From Cymbidium sinense (taxonomy: Eukaryota > Streptophyta > Magnoliopsida > Asparagales > Orchidaceae): a stretch of 64,000 nt of DNA. The stretch is from positions 90,073,666-90,137,665 of the forward strand of contig CM038216.1 of NCBI GenBank assembly GCA_021442155.1. The letters are read 5' to 3'. Of this stretch, positions 46,434-57,000 are shown in pieces. Position numbers and translations under genes: made by a program. The notes beneath the pieces are model-generated. The model searched no databases, had not been told where the DNA came from, and saw only the letters and a list, made by a program, of their open reading frames with translations. How positions within the stretch are numbered: position 1 is the stretch's first letter; each line of letters opens with the position of its first letter.

Positions 46434-49126
46434 TGTTTAGGTTTAATTTTAATGTATTTTAGTTACTTTTGGTTTAGGTTTAGGGTTTGGGGTTTAGGGT
46501 TTAGGGGGTAGGGTTAGGGTTTAGGGTTTAGGGTTTAACATTTAGGGTTTAGGCTTTTAGGGTTTAGGGTTTAGGGTTAGGGTTTAAGGTTTAGGGTTTA
46601 GGGTTTAGGGTTCTAGGTTTAGGGTTATAGGTTTAGGGTTTAGGGATTAGGGCTTAGGATTTTGGGTTTATGTTTTTTAGTATTATTTAAGTAAACTAGT
46701 ATGTTTATGTTTATTTAGTTTATTTGGTTTATTTATTATTTATTTTAGTTTATTTTTAATTTTACTTTTATTTACATTTTTTCTTATTTAGTTTAGTTTA
46801 TTTATTTTTGGTTTATTTATTTTAGTTTATCTTTTTTATTTTAGTTTATTTTTTAGATTTAGGTTTAATTTTTAGTTAAGTTTTATTTTTATTTTATTTT
46901 TTAAGTTTAGGTTATATTTTTTGGTTTAGGTTTAGGTTTTTATTTTATTTTATTAGGTTTAAGTTTTAGGTTTTATTTTAGGTTTATTTTCTTTTATTTT
47001 TAGTTTAGGTTTATTGTTTATTTTATTTTTTTATTTTATAAGTTTTGGTTTAGGTTTAATTTATTTTTATTTTAGTTTAGATATAGGTTTAGTTTATTTT
47101 ATTTTCTTTATTTTATTTTATTTTAGGTTTAAGTTTTATATTTTATTTATTTTAGGTTTTATTTTAAGGTTTATTTTTTAAGTTTTATTTTTTATTTAGT
47201 TCTTATTTTATCTTATTTTAAGTTTATATTTCTTTAATTTTATGTTTAGTTCTTATTTTATTTATTTCCTTTATTCTTAGGTTTCTTTTATTTTACAGTT
47301 TAGTTTAGGTTTTTATTTATTTTATTTTAATTTATTATTATTAGTTTATTTTATTTTATTTTTAGGTTTAGGTTTGATTTTGGGTTATGTTTTTATTTTT
47401 TTTATTTAGTTTAAATTTTATTTATTTATTTTATTTTAAGGGTTAGTTCAATTTTAATATGTTATTATTTTATTTTGTTTAAGTTTATTTATTTATTTAT
47501 TTTGGGTTTTATTTAGTTTAGGTTGAGGTTAGGTTCTAGGATTTAGGTTTTAAGATTTAGGGTTTTGGGGTTTTAAGCTCACTCAGTGTCAGGTTTAGGG
47601 TTTGGGGTGTGAGGCTTTAGGTTTTAGGTTTGGGCTTTAGGATCAGGGAAGTGAAGTTAGTGAGGTGGCCTGAGTTTATGGTCAGTTTTTGTTTAGGGTT
47701 TAGCTCAGGCTTTATGATTTAGGGTTTTAGGATAACCCAGGTTTAGTTCAGGGTCAGCTTATGATTAGGGTTAAGTCTTGGGGCCTCAGTGGTAGTTTAG
47801 CCTGGGCCTGGGAGCAGTTTTGGGTTTGGAGCCCAGATCTTGTTAGCCCAGGTTTAGTTTAAGGGTAGGTTGGGTAGTCATGGTTTAGTGTTTAGGGTGG
47901 GTTGAGATTTAGGGTAAGGTAGGGTTTTAAAAGAAATTTAAACAAACCCGGCAGTTTAGCTTGTTTAGTTTGTTTAGCATATTTTATAGTATTTTATTAT
48001 ATTTTATTTTTTTTATTTAGGTTAATTTTTTTCATTTAATTTATTTTAGTTTAGGTTTTTTGTGGGTTTTAAGGTTTAGGATCTTAAGGTTTAGGGTTTA
48101 GGTTAGGATTGGTTTAGGGTTTAGGTTTTAAGCTTTAAGATTTAGGTTACAGGTTTGGTTTTTTAGGTTTAAGGTTTAGGATTTGGTTTACAGGGCTTTA
48201 GGGTTTAGGATTTAGGATTGTGGTTTATAGTTTAGGTTTTAAAAAAATTCAAACCCAGGTTTATGTTTGTTTAGTTTATTTAGTTTGTTTTTTATTTATT
48301 TTTATTTATTATATTTTTTTAATTTAGTTTAATTTATTTATTTTAGTTTAGGGTTTATTTTTGTTTATTTTTTAGGTTAAGGTTTAGGTTTATGTTTATT
48401 TTTTTAGTTTTAGTTTATTTTTTTTTTTAGAATTAGGTTTATTTTTTTATTTTAGGTTTAGTTTAGGTTTTATTTTGTTTTAGGTTTATGTTTTAGGTTT
48501 CATATTAGGTTTAGGTTTATTTTTAGTTTAATTTATTATATTGTTTGTTCCGTGTTTATGGTTTAGATTTTATTTATTTTAGTTTAGGTTTATGTTTATT
48601 TTATTTTATTTTTAGGTTTTTTTAGTTTATGGTTTAGATTTTATTGTTGATTTTATTTTTTAGGTTTAGGTTTACTTTATTTTATTTATTTTTTAGTTTT
48701 ATTTTATTTAGGTTTTATATTTTAAGTTATTTTATTTTAGTTTAGTTTAGGTTTGATTTATTTTATTTTATTTTAGTTTTTATTTTTTATTTTATTTTAT
48801 TTTAGGTTTAGGTTTTGGTTTAGGTTTTGGTTTAGGTTATAATTTAAGTTTTTTTATTTTATTTTTTTTTATTATATTTAAGTTAAGGTTTTCTAATTTT
48901 TTCTTTTTTTAGGTTTTATTTAGAATAGGTTTAGGTTTTCATGGTCTATAGTTTAGGGTTTAGGATTTATGGTTAAGGGTTTAAGGTTTAGGGTTTGGAG
49001 TTTAGGATTGTAAGTTTTAGGGTTTAGGGTTTGGGTTTAGGATTTTTAGGGTTTAGGGTTTAGTGTTTAGGGTTTAGAGTTTAGGGTTTAGGTTTTAGAT
49101 TTAGGGTTCTAGTTTTAGTGTTTTTG
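46434..49126 (+). repeat. Degenerate telomere-like satellite array, block 9
   Basis: TTTAGGG-dense at 46480-46680 and 48940-49120, AT-rich elsewhere, with a CAGTGG/TTTAGGG mixed G-rich block at 47560-47920. Junction motifs occur at 46684-46700, 47925-47950 and 48237-48257. The part from about 47000 to 48780 has no counterpart in the second 12.47-kb unit. No gene is seen. Confidence 0.83.
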
Positions 49127-49200
49127 TTTTTTTTTTAAAAGAGAACAAATTTAGATTCAACATTTCATTTTTTCGATTTCATCAACCAAGTAACAAACCA
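49127..49200 (-). pseudogene. GRP 3' UTR tail remnant fused to AT-rich repeat
   Basis: A T-run (49127-49136) is followed by AGAGAACAAATTTAGATTCA and ATCAACCAAGTAACAAACCA, the outer 65 or so bases of the GRP 3' UTR. The match stops after ACCAA and the AT-rich repeat starts directly with GGAAGTGAGGTAATCAAATG. The same joint exists at 59869. Confidence 0.87.
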
Positions 49201-52200
49201 AGGGAAGTGAGGTAATCAAATGACCTCCTTGGGGATAGCTAAACCCTCGTGTTCCCAAAATGTCCATACTATATACCCATTACCATTCTATCTTATATAA
49301 ATCAACACATGAATAGAGGAAAGAGAACTCAACATTCATACACTTAAGCTATAAGCTCATGCACTTCTTATGTATTTATAACTAGCATCATAACACATAT
49401 TGTTATTCAGTTATAAGCTTTTGAAAAATACATTTGGATTTAATAGTAATAATAGCCACATATATTTTAAATTAAATCAACACATGCAAGCTTCCATAAA
49501 GGAAATCCATTTTATTTTACTCAATTTTGAAATGATGGATGCATGAATTGAAATAACATACCAATTTTAACTTGATTGGAAAGATGATAATCAAATATAA
49601 GCATGTAATTCATTCAACCAAACTAGTTCTTAAGGACAATCAAATTAAATAAGATGATTTGAAGCAAACCAAATCTTCTTTATTAATTAAGTTTTGGATT
49701 TGATTTGATTTAAAGAGGAGAAGGGAAATCATCACTTACTATTTTTAACATGTTCCCACATTAGGGATTTGATTTAATTTAAGGAAATGTAATTAAGTTG
49801 ATTTTATGTGTTAATTAAGTTGAACCCTTAATTAGATGAATTAATTACCCTTATTTATGTCACCTTAAAGTAATTAACTATATAATTATGAGCCAACATG
49901 ACATGGAAAATAAACTTGCAATGATCTTAGGAAATAAAAGGGGCCTAATGCAATTGGCTCATGATTAATAGTTAGCTATATTAAGAGACTTAATTAATTA
50001 CTCTTATGGTTTTTCCACACATGTGGACTAATTATAATATCATTAAATGCCTTTAGGTTATTAAACACCTAAAGATCTACCCCATGATTTATTTAGTTCA
50101 GGTTTGATGTGATTATGATTTCAATTTGATTAGTGATTTAATTAATTATATTTTAAAAAAAGGTGAAATGAACTTAGGACCCAACCCTATTCCTTAGTTC
50201 ACTTACTGTTGAATAATGATTAATAAACTTAATTGACTAATTTATTACTGTTCATGAGATTAATTAATCATTAATTAACATAAAAGAGTAGTGAAGGTTT
50301 AATTAGTCAATTTTCCTAATTTAGCGAGCAACAAATCCCAAGAAAATCATAGGAGGCAGAGGTCATCCAATTAAATTAACCCATAAAATTTGGTATTAAT
50401 TGCTTAAGTAATTATAAATTAATTAAGTTAATTAATTTTGTAATTAAACTTTAATTACTATTTAAATTAGTTAAGATCATTTTAAATTAATTCTCCTCTG
50501 AAATACTTTTAAAATGAGCATTTATTTGCATTTTGTTATTTCTCTATGATTTTTTTATGATTTTAGAAGTTTCAGTCATTAAATATGATTAATTAAGTCT
50601 AATTAAAGCCTAACCTATTGGCACCATGTGGTGCATTGATGCGGTGTACTTTCCACATAGCACCATGGGATTGGCTACTTAAAACTTATCTTACTCAGTG
50701 CCTACATAGCGGCAACGGATGCACTTTCTCTTTTGCCATCCGATCTAAGATTGAACATTTATGATTAATCTCACAGCTTAATAGGATTAAATCAGATCAA
50801 TATAGCGAATCTAATCACTATCGTCCGTTCCAATCACAAAGAATGAATGGTGCATGATCTAACATCACCCAAGTGAGGGAGAATGGAGTCCTTCAGTCAT
50901 TTTTCAGATCAACTCCAAAAGGATCCCACACCTTCACAACATCGATTGGAGGAGTTCAAATGACCAATATCACATGAGATGCAAGTTTTCTTCAAAAAAC
51001 TCCAACCCATTTTAGCCTAAGGATCAATTTTGGAAGCATACCTCATCGAAGCTCAAGATTAGTGGCTCAAACGATTGTGGAAGCTTCATCTAGTGGATAC
51101 GAAGCCCCGTTGAGCAGCAATTGGATCAATTCCTTAACGTTCACTCAGAAGGCCATGAACTAATTATTTGGAGCTCGGGTTTGACCGAAGTCCCACCTCC
51201 GGTGCTCGAGAAGCTTGGGAGATAATTCATTCTTGCTTGATGAGGCCTAGGGAAGGAGTGTACAAAGTTAATTTGAGTTTGATGGAGAAATGTGGAATTT
51301 AGGTTAGAAATTGGAGTGTCCAATTTTGGGACAAATGGGGATGCCATTTTTTGATCGAGGAACGAGCTTGGGGGATTAAGGAATAGCTCTAACAGCTCAT
51401 CTTGGGTAGCTAGGGCTTTGAGGAATGATTTTTGTGTGTGTTTGAGTTGAAATGAGTGGGTGTATACCCCACTTAATCTTGATCAGGCGGGGATCATGTT
51501 TGGCTTCTTGTGGCTGTCCAACCATCTCAGGGAGTCGTGGGTGGCAGGGAGAAGGTGAGTTGGCTTGGCTTGGTTGGTTGAAGGTGTGGATGTGGCTACC
51601 AAGGAGGAATAATGGGTGTCCTATGGTTTTCAAATGCTCCAATGGGGAGGGTGAGCTGATTTCACCATGCATGGGTCATGGCCAACCCAACCACCCCTTG
51701 GGTTAGGTTGGGCAGTGTCTTAGGTGCCTAGGTGGACCATTGGGAGATTACCAAGGGTCCAAGGAAAGGAAATTACCACTTACATGGGTGATTTATCTCA
51801 TGTGATGCCCTTGACCCAAGGGTAGAATGATCATTCAGCATTAGATTTGATTTGTGTAGATTTGAAATGAGCTAAAAGTGGGTTAGCCTAAATTTCAAGT
51901 CAATTGGAGTTGATTTGATTAGGTTTGGCTAAATTTGACTCATTTAGGTCAAATTGGGTTAGTTTGGGTCAAGCTGACCAATTGGTTAAATTGGGTCAAA
52001 CCAAGGGTTGGGTCACCTTCATATGATCATTTGGGATATTTTGGTTCAATTGGTTTGGTTTAGTTTGGCTTAGATTTGATTTTGGCTCATTGGAATTCAT
52101 TTGGGTCAAATGGGTTAAGTTGACCAATTTGACTAACTTGGCCAAATTAGCTAGGGTTGGGTGTTGGTTTGGGTTTAGTTGACCAATTGAAAATGATTGT

Positions 52201-53735
52201 AGGCTTTGGTTTCAATTAATTTGGACTTAGTTTTGATTTAGGCCAACTTGAACCTTCATGCAAATTTGGGCTAAGTAGGTCAGTTAGGTTCAATTGGGTC
52301 CAATCATAGCTTTGGGCAAGTTCAACAATCAATTTGGAATGCACTTGACCCAATGGTTGCAATCAATTAGATTTATATTTTGATTTGATCCAATTTGGTC
52401 CTTTAGGTCAATTTGGGTCAACTTGAGTCAAGAGGGCCAATTAGGTTTGGTTTGACTTAATCGAAGGTCAAGTCATATTCAAATATTTATTTTGATTTGG
52501 TATGAATAATTGGTTTCAAGGGATTTGGCATAGGTTATAATTTTTCTAGTTTGAGTTCATATGGGTTTAGGGGTTGACTTGGTCAAATGACCAAGTTGAC
52601 TTGGTTTGATCCAATTTGTGATAATTGATCAACTTAGTATGATCAACAATCATGATGGGATGTTTTCATTGGCTTGGTTCAATCCAATTTGGGTAGAATT
52701 AGAACTTGGCTCAAATAGGTTAGATCGATTACTTTGGATCAAGTGGACCAATTGGGTTTAGTCAGCTGGATTTTGGGTTGAGTTTGATTTAGTTGAGTTT
52801 ATATATGGATTTGTGATTGATATATAAATTCAATTGCAATTAGCTTGGGTTGAAATGGGTTTTGGTTCATTTGAACATTCCAAGACAAAAGTGTTAAGTT
52901 GGGTTTGACTTGAGTTGATTTTGGTTTGGCTTGATGATTATAAATTTCATTTATATTTGTGAATATGATTGAAGGTATGATTGATTCATGAGAAAATCAA
53001 TTGAATCTAGATTATGGAATGAAGGAATTTGACTAAGAACATGGAGTTGGGTCATGTGGCTTAGGTTTGGATTTTGATTTGGTTTGATTAAGTTTTGATG
53101 ATTTAAATGTATATTTCATTTAAATTTCTGAAGATGATTGAAAATATGATTGATTTGTGAGAAAATAAATTGAGTTTGACTTGATTTGGATTATGATTTG
53201 GCTAAGTCCATGGGATAGGTCATATGGCTTAGGAAGATTTTTGATTTAATTTGATTTAGTTTTGATCATTTGAATATGGATCTGATTTATATTTAGGAAG
53301 ATGATTGAAGATATAAATTGATTATGAGAAATCAATTGATTTTGGATTATGCTTTGGCTAAGTCCATGGGATAGGTTATATGACTTAGGAAGGGTTTCAA
53401 GTTTGGATTTGATCATGGATTTCAATCATTTGGTTTTGGAATTTGGGTTTAGATTTAGATTTGAATTTGATGTTTGAATTGAACTTGAGGTTCGATTTGA
53501 GAAGGTGAACATGGATTGGATTTGGGTTGTAGGGTAGGTGGATTATCTTAATCCCTAAGGCATAACCAAATCCTATGGTTAACCCTTTTAAGTCTTTAGG
53601 CTTAGGTTAAGTGTTTATCTAATTGATATAAGTGTCTTATGAGTAAGGAAGTCTTAGTTTCTAGAAGACTCCAATGTCTAAAATGGGAAGATTGAATTCC
53701 CACTCCAGAAGTAAGGTCAACATGCCTTAGGCTCC
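49201..53735. repeat. AT-rich dispersed repeat, copy 2
   Basis: About 4.5 kb. The left part (to about 50600) is very AT-rich with TTAATTAA words, the middle (50600-51850) is of mixed composition, and the right part (51900-53500) is dominated by GGGTCAA, TTGGTT and TTTGATTTGG words forming a diffuse minisatellite. It is very similar to 59870-64000 and less so to 30503-33510. A 17-base imperfect palindrome (GTGGG-TGTATAC-CCCAC, 51456-51472) and an 18-base one (CTTGGTCA-AA-TGACCAAG, 52578-52595) are conserved in the younger copies. Minus-strand frames such as 51397-51672 are not conserved in frame among copies, so I see no gene. The right end runs into the gypsy protease. Confidence 0.78.
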
Positions 53736-53738
53736 CTA

Positions 53739-54047
53739 GTGTTGCACTTAGAGATGGATGATTGGAAGGTCGATGCCAAGGTTCACATTATAAACTTAGA
53801 GACATTTTTCAATGCTTGGTTTGGGAGACCATGGATACTTGAGAACAATATAGTTCCATCCTCTCAACATCAATATATGAAGTTTGTGAGTGGTGGGGTC
53901 ATCTTCTATGTCCAAGGAGGTCTCAAGACATTTACAGTTCATGAGGTTGGTATATATAAGGATGAGGCTTACTACTACCCTCAAAATCAACAAGTCTATT
54001 CTCGTGAACTCGGCCAAAATTTAAAAATAAAAGAAAAAGGTAAATAA
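53739..54047 (+). pseudogene. Gypsy protease C-terminal half
   Basis: The 102-residue frame reads HLEMDDWKVDAKVHIINLET, then WFGRPWILENNIVPSSQHQY, and further KFVSGGVIFYVQGG. The GRPWI-x4-VPS-x-HQ block is the well-known C-terminal signature of plant Ty3/gypsy proteases. The normal LLGRPWI is WFGRPWI here. The catalytic Asp half is missing upstream and AT-rich repeat DNA precedes it. The frame ends in a Lys-rich stretch encoded by the purine tract. Confidence 0.85.
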
Positions 54048-54155
54048 AAAAAATAAGAAAGAGAAAATAAAAGAGAAAATAAAAGAAAAGAAAAAGAAAA
54101 AGAAAGAGAAAAAAAGAAGAGAAAAGAGAGAATAAAAAAGAAAATAAAAGGGAGC
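54025..54155 (+). repeat. Purine-only tract (AAAAG/AAATA microsatellite)
   Basis: About 130 bases almost entirely A and G on plus, made of AAAGAG, AAAATA and GAAAAAG words, lying between the protease and the pre-RT part of the gypsy pol. The antisense translation is a Phe/Leu string without meaning. Confidence 0.9.
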
Positions 54156-54441
54156 AAAAATAGACTTGGAGGAGGAAGTAGAGCCTAACATTAGATTCCA
54201 CCCACAGTTCATTTCTCCATTCTAACATATGAGTAGGACAACCAGACCTCCACCAGGTAGAGGAAGAGACAAGTTCAGAGGTAGTCCCATGGGTGGAAAA
54301 CCTTTTTATTAACCACCTAATAGAAGATATGTCACAACTACTAAGAGTACACCTGCTATCCGTATAGACTTCGAATCTAGTTCATAGGATGAGTCTTATA
54401 TAATTAGCACACTAGCTAGCTCTTCTCAATAGTAAATTCCC

Positions 54442-55086
54442 TTGGAGGTGACACTTGAGTTAGATAGCAATGAAGACTGGGCTCCAAAGCAAAGCATAAG
54501 TGTATCTAAACCAATATGTGAAACAGTTTGGCATCAGTTGGGAGCCTTAGCTCAAACCCCACTTTCCTCTCAAAAAGCTGAGAGTTTGGTAGTTAAGGAA
54601 TCCCTTAAGTCAACCACAGGTGTGAAGACTCAGAGGTTCATTTTGGGAGCATCGTCTTCAAGTCAAGAAGTTGTTGTAAAACTTGAGGATGATTCATATA
54701 AAGATTTAATAAAATTACCTTTTGATTGGTACTATCCTTATTTTCGTGATTTATCAAATAAAGTGTTAATCCCATATACTTGGTCAAAGCATAGGTCAGA
54801 CTACATCAAAAGAATATGGAAGAACAAATGCAAAAGTTATCAATCAAGACCAGGACTAGAATTTAGTATAGTAGGTCTAGTCGATGATGACGATTACTGC
54901 TTAGTCATCACCAATCATTTGGAATCTGATAGGTTCTTTTCAAATCACCTTAAATCATATGAGGAGTTGTGCTTAGAAAAATTAGATGATCCAAATGACT
55001 TTGCAGTCAAAGATGCACCAGCATGGTTCGAAGAAGAGATCAAGTCAACCATCAACGAGCTCAAGGAAGTCAACTTAAGAACTTAA
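54442..55086 (+). pseudogene. Gypsy pol region between protease and RT
   Basis: An open frame of 214 residues (first ATG at 54442; upstream codons are in the same polyprotein but contain stops near 54430). It contains PFDWYYPYFRDLSNKVLIPY, then DDDYCLVITNHLESDRFFSN and CLEKLDDPNDFAVKDAPAWF. It is acidic and polar, as expected of the linker that precedes RT in plant Tat-type elements. It has no catalytic motif. The RT follows in a decayed frame directly downstream, so this is not an independent gene even though it is the longest clean frame of the region. Confidence 0.7.
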
Positions 55087-55712
55087 GAAGAATTACGTCT
55101 GACATACATCATTTTTTTGTTGAATGAAATTAAAACCAATGACTTAGTTAGACTATTGACTGAGTTTAAGGACTACTTTGCATGGAGTTTTGAAGAGATT
55201 CTTGGATTGGCTACTGGCTACTAACGTAGCGGTCCATAAACTAGAAATAAAGCCTACTTCTAATCCTATCAAGTAAGCTACTAGATGCATGTAATTAGAC
55301 ATAAAATAATAGGTCATTTCTGAAGTCAAGAAATTGATCGATGTTGGCTTCATCCAGGAAGAAAAATACCCTACCTGGTTAGCCAGCATCATCCTAGTTA
55401 AGAAAAATAATGGCCAAATTCACATATACTTCAATTTTAGGGATTTAAATAAGGAATTTCCAAAATAAAAATTTCCACTAACAATCTCAAAGCTAATGGT
55501 GAACATTGCCTCATCTCATGCAGTCTTCTCTTTCAAGGATGGCTCATCTAGATATAACCAAATAAAGATGGCCCCAGAGGATGAAAGAAGCACTACTTTT
55601 AGAACCTCGATTGGAATTTATTGCTATAAGGCCATGCCATTCAGCCATAAAAATGCTAGTGCTACATACCAGTAGGTTATGACTCGAATCTTTGACAAAC
55701 TCATTCATCTTC
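55087..55712 (+). pseudogene. Gypsy reverse transcriptase, C-terminal half deleted
   Basis: Shifting frames give VKKLIDVGFIQEEKYPTWLA, then SIILVKKNNGQIHIYFNFRD, SFKDGSSRYNQIKMAPEDER and TSIGIYCYKAMPFSHKNASA, ending in MTRIFDKLIH. These are RT fingers and palm motifs up to the primer-grip region; the motif A Asp (FKDG) is present. The expected YVDD box and the following connection are absent, because the text jumps from FDKLIH to LRQTSSSSSPYTGRP-like sequence at about 55710. At least several scores of residues have been deleted. The enzyme cannot have been active. Confidence 0.85.
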
Positions 55713-56100
55713 GACAAACATCTAGTTCTAGTAGCCCCTATACCGGGCAGGCCACTCATACTTTACACTACTGCATTAGATGACTACCTTGGTGCTTTGT
55801 TGACCCAAGCTAATAACGAAGGAAAGGAAAACACACTTTAGTACCTCAACTATCGTCTAATCTTTGCTGAGGCTAATTATCCGCTCATTGAAAAGTATTG
55901 CCTAAATTTAATCTTTATATTCAAAAATCTACAGCACTACATGCTTTCTCATAAGGTCAACTTAATCTCTAGGATCAATCCACTATAGTATCTCATGACA
56001 TGGCATATGCTATGTGGATGGTTGGCACGATAGTCCATGATCCTCTCATAGTTTGACATTATCGTTGTACCCCTCCATGCAATGAAAGGACAAACGCTAG
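55713..56100 (+). pseudogene. Gypsy RNase H (RT-linked), decayed
   Basis: Readable pieces include SSPYTGRP-like residues, LILYTTALDDYLGALLTQAN, then YLNYRLIFAEANYPLIEKYC and LQHYMLSHKVNLISRINPL. Fragments of GRIARW-x-MLLSEFDI and KGQTLAYFST follow. This is the usual gypsy RT-RNase H domain that follows the palm. Stops interrupt it near 55990 and 56040. Confidence 0.8.
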
Positions 56101-56179
56101 CATATTTCTCAACAAAGACACCCACTTCGCATCGCCTATTTAGTGATGATCATGAACAAATCATGAACTTAGGGGATAC

Positions 56180-56590
56180 TAGCATTCACCACTGGGATAT
56201 GTACTTTGATGGTGCATCTTATTCTCAAAGAGGAGAAGAACCACAATGTACTATTTGAGGATAAATAAGGGTAGGAATAGTTCTCTTAACTCCAGACCAC
56301 GATCTAATGAGATTATCATATCATCTATCCAATCCTTGCCCCAACAATGAAGCTGAATAAGAGGCTTTGATTGTCAGTCTGGAGTTAGTTGTTACTCTAA
56401 GCATCCAGAACATCAACATCTTCAGGGATTCTCAACTAGTTATTAACCAAATCGTTGGGTCCTATTAGGTTATAAAGCCTAAGCTTCATCACTACCACAA
56501 GTACACCATGGAGTTATTGGCCCACATCCTAGTTACCATTTATTAAATTCTCGATAAAGAGAATGCTATAACATATTCTTTAGCTAATCT
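56180..56590 (+). pseudogene. Gypsy archaeal-type RNase H (second)
   Basis: The frame reads HHWDMYFDGASYSQRGEE, then GIVLLTPDHDL, then SYHLSNPCPNNEAE-stop-EALI, then LSIQNINIFRDSQLVINQIV and SLANLSKELA. The catalytic Asp (YFDGAS), Glu (NNEAE) and Asp (RDSQL) residues are all still readable. A second RNase H of this type after the first marks the Tat lineage of plant Ty3/gypsy elements. Stops make it a pseudogene. Confidence 0.85.
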
Positions 56591-56879
56591 TTCCAAGGAG
56601 TTGGCATGTTCGGAGGATGAGTCCATATCAATAAAGGTCCAAAATAGACACGTCTTATCCCTTATTGAGATTGAACTCATAAAAAAGTACTCTCTTGAAA
56701 TAGAGGTTGCTATTTCCAAGAAAGAAAATGAGTTAGATTAGAGGCAACCATTCATGGATTACTTAAATAAAGGCAAACTGCCTCAAGAGAAGTCCCAAGC
56801 CCATCAGATGAAGTTGAGAGCACTTTCCTATGCTCTTGTGGATGGTGTCTTGTGCCTGTAGTCTTTCGATCCTATGTGG

Positions 56880-57000
56880 TTACATTATTTAGATAAGTAG
56901 GAAGCCCATAAGATTGTGACTGAGGTACACTCAATATTATGTGGAGCCAACCATTCTGGTCTGAAGATGAAACCTAAGATCAAGAGACTTGGATACTACT
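56880..57000 (+). pseudogene. Gypsy integrase zinc-finger start, cut off
   Basis: AHKIVTEVHSILCGANHSGL followed by KMKPKIKRLGYYF is the start of the HHCC zinc-binding region of gypsy integrase (His-His part present). The sequence stops at 57000, where the LINE 5' part of the next macro-repeat unit begins, so the Cys-Cys pair and the DDE core are missing. Confidence 0.85.

Larger units (their letters stand above)
44532..57000. repeat. 12.47-kb macro tandem repeat, unit 1
   Basis: The sequence from TTAGAGTTAGGATCATTCC at 44532 recurs at 57001 and the two stretches then run in parallel: LINE ORF1 5' part, TTGGTTTTAATTAATT (45525 and 58005), TTTAGGG satellite, GRP fragment (46060 and 58574), junction motif TTTAAGTAAACTAGTATG (46687 and 59165), GRP tail (49127 and 59806) and AT-rich repeat (49203 and 59871). 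Unit 1 ends with gypsy pol, whose truncated integrase start abuts unit 2 at 57000/57001, sharing ACTTTAGAG as microhomology. Confidence 0.88.
53736..57000 (+). mobile_element. Ty3/gypsy (Tat-like) pol remnant, truncated at both ends
   Basis: Plus-strand pol of a plant gypsy retrotransposon. In order: C-terminal half of the protease (53739-54047), a purine-rich linker, a pre-RT region (54442-55086), reverse transcriptase N-terminal half (55300-55712), first RNase H (55730-56100), a second archaeal-type RNase H (56180-56590) and the start of integrase (56880-57000). A second RNase H after the RT-RNase H is characteristic of the Tat/Ogre lineage. Gag, the protease N-terminus, most of integrase and paired LTRs are absent. 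Numerous stops make it non-functional. It ends abruptly where the second macro-repeat unit begins. Confidence 0.88.
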
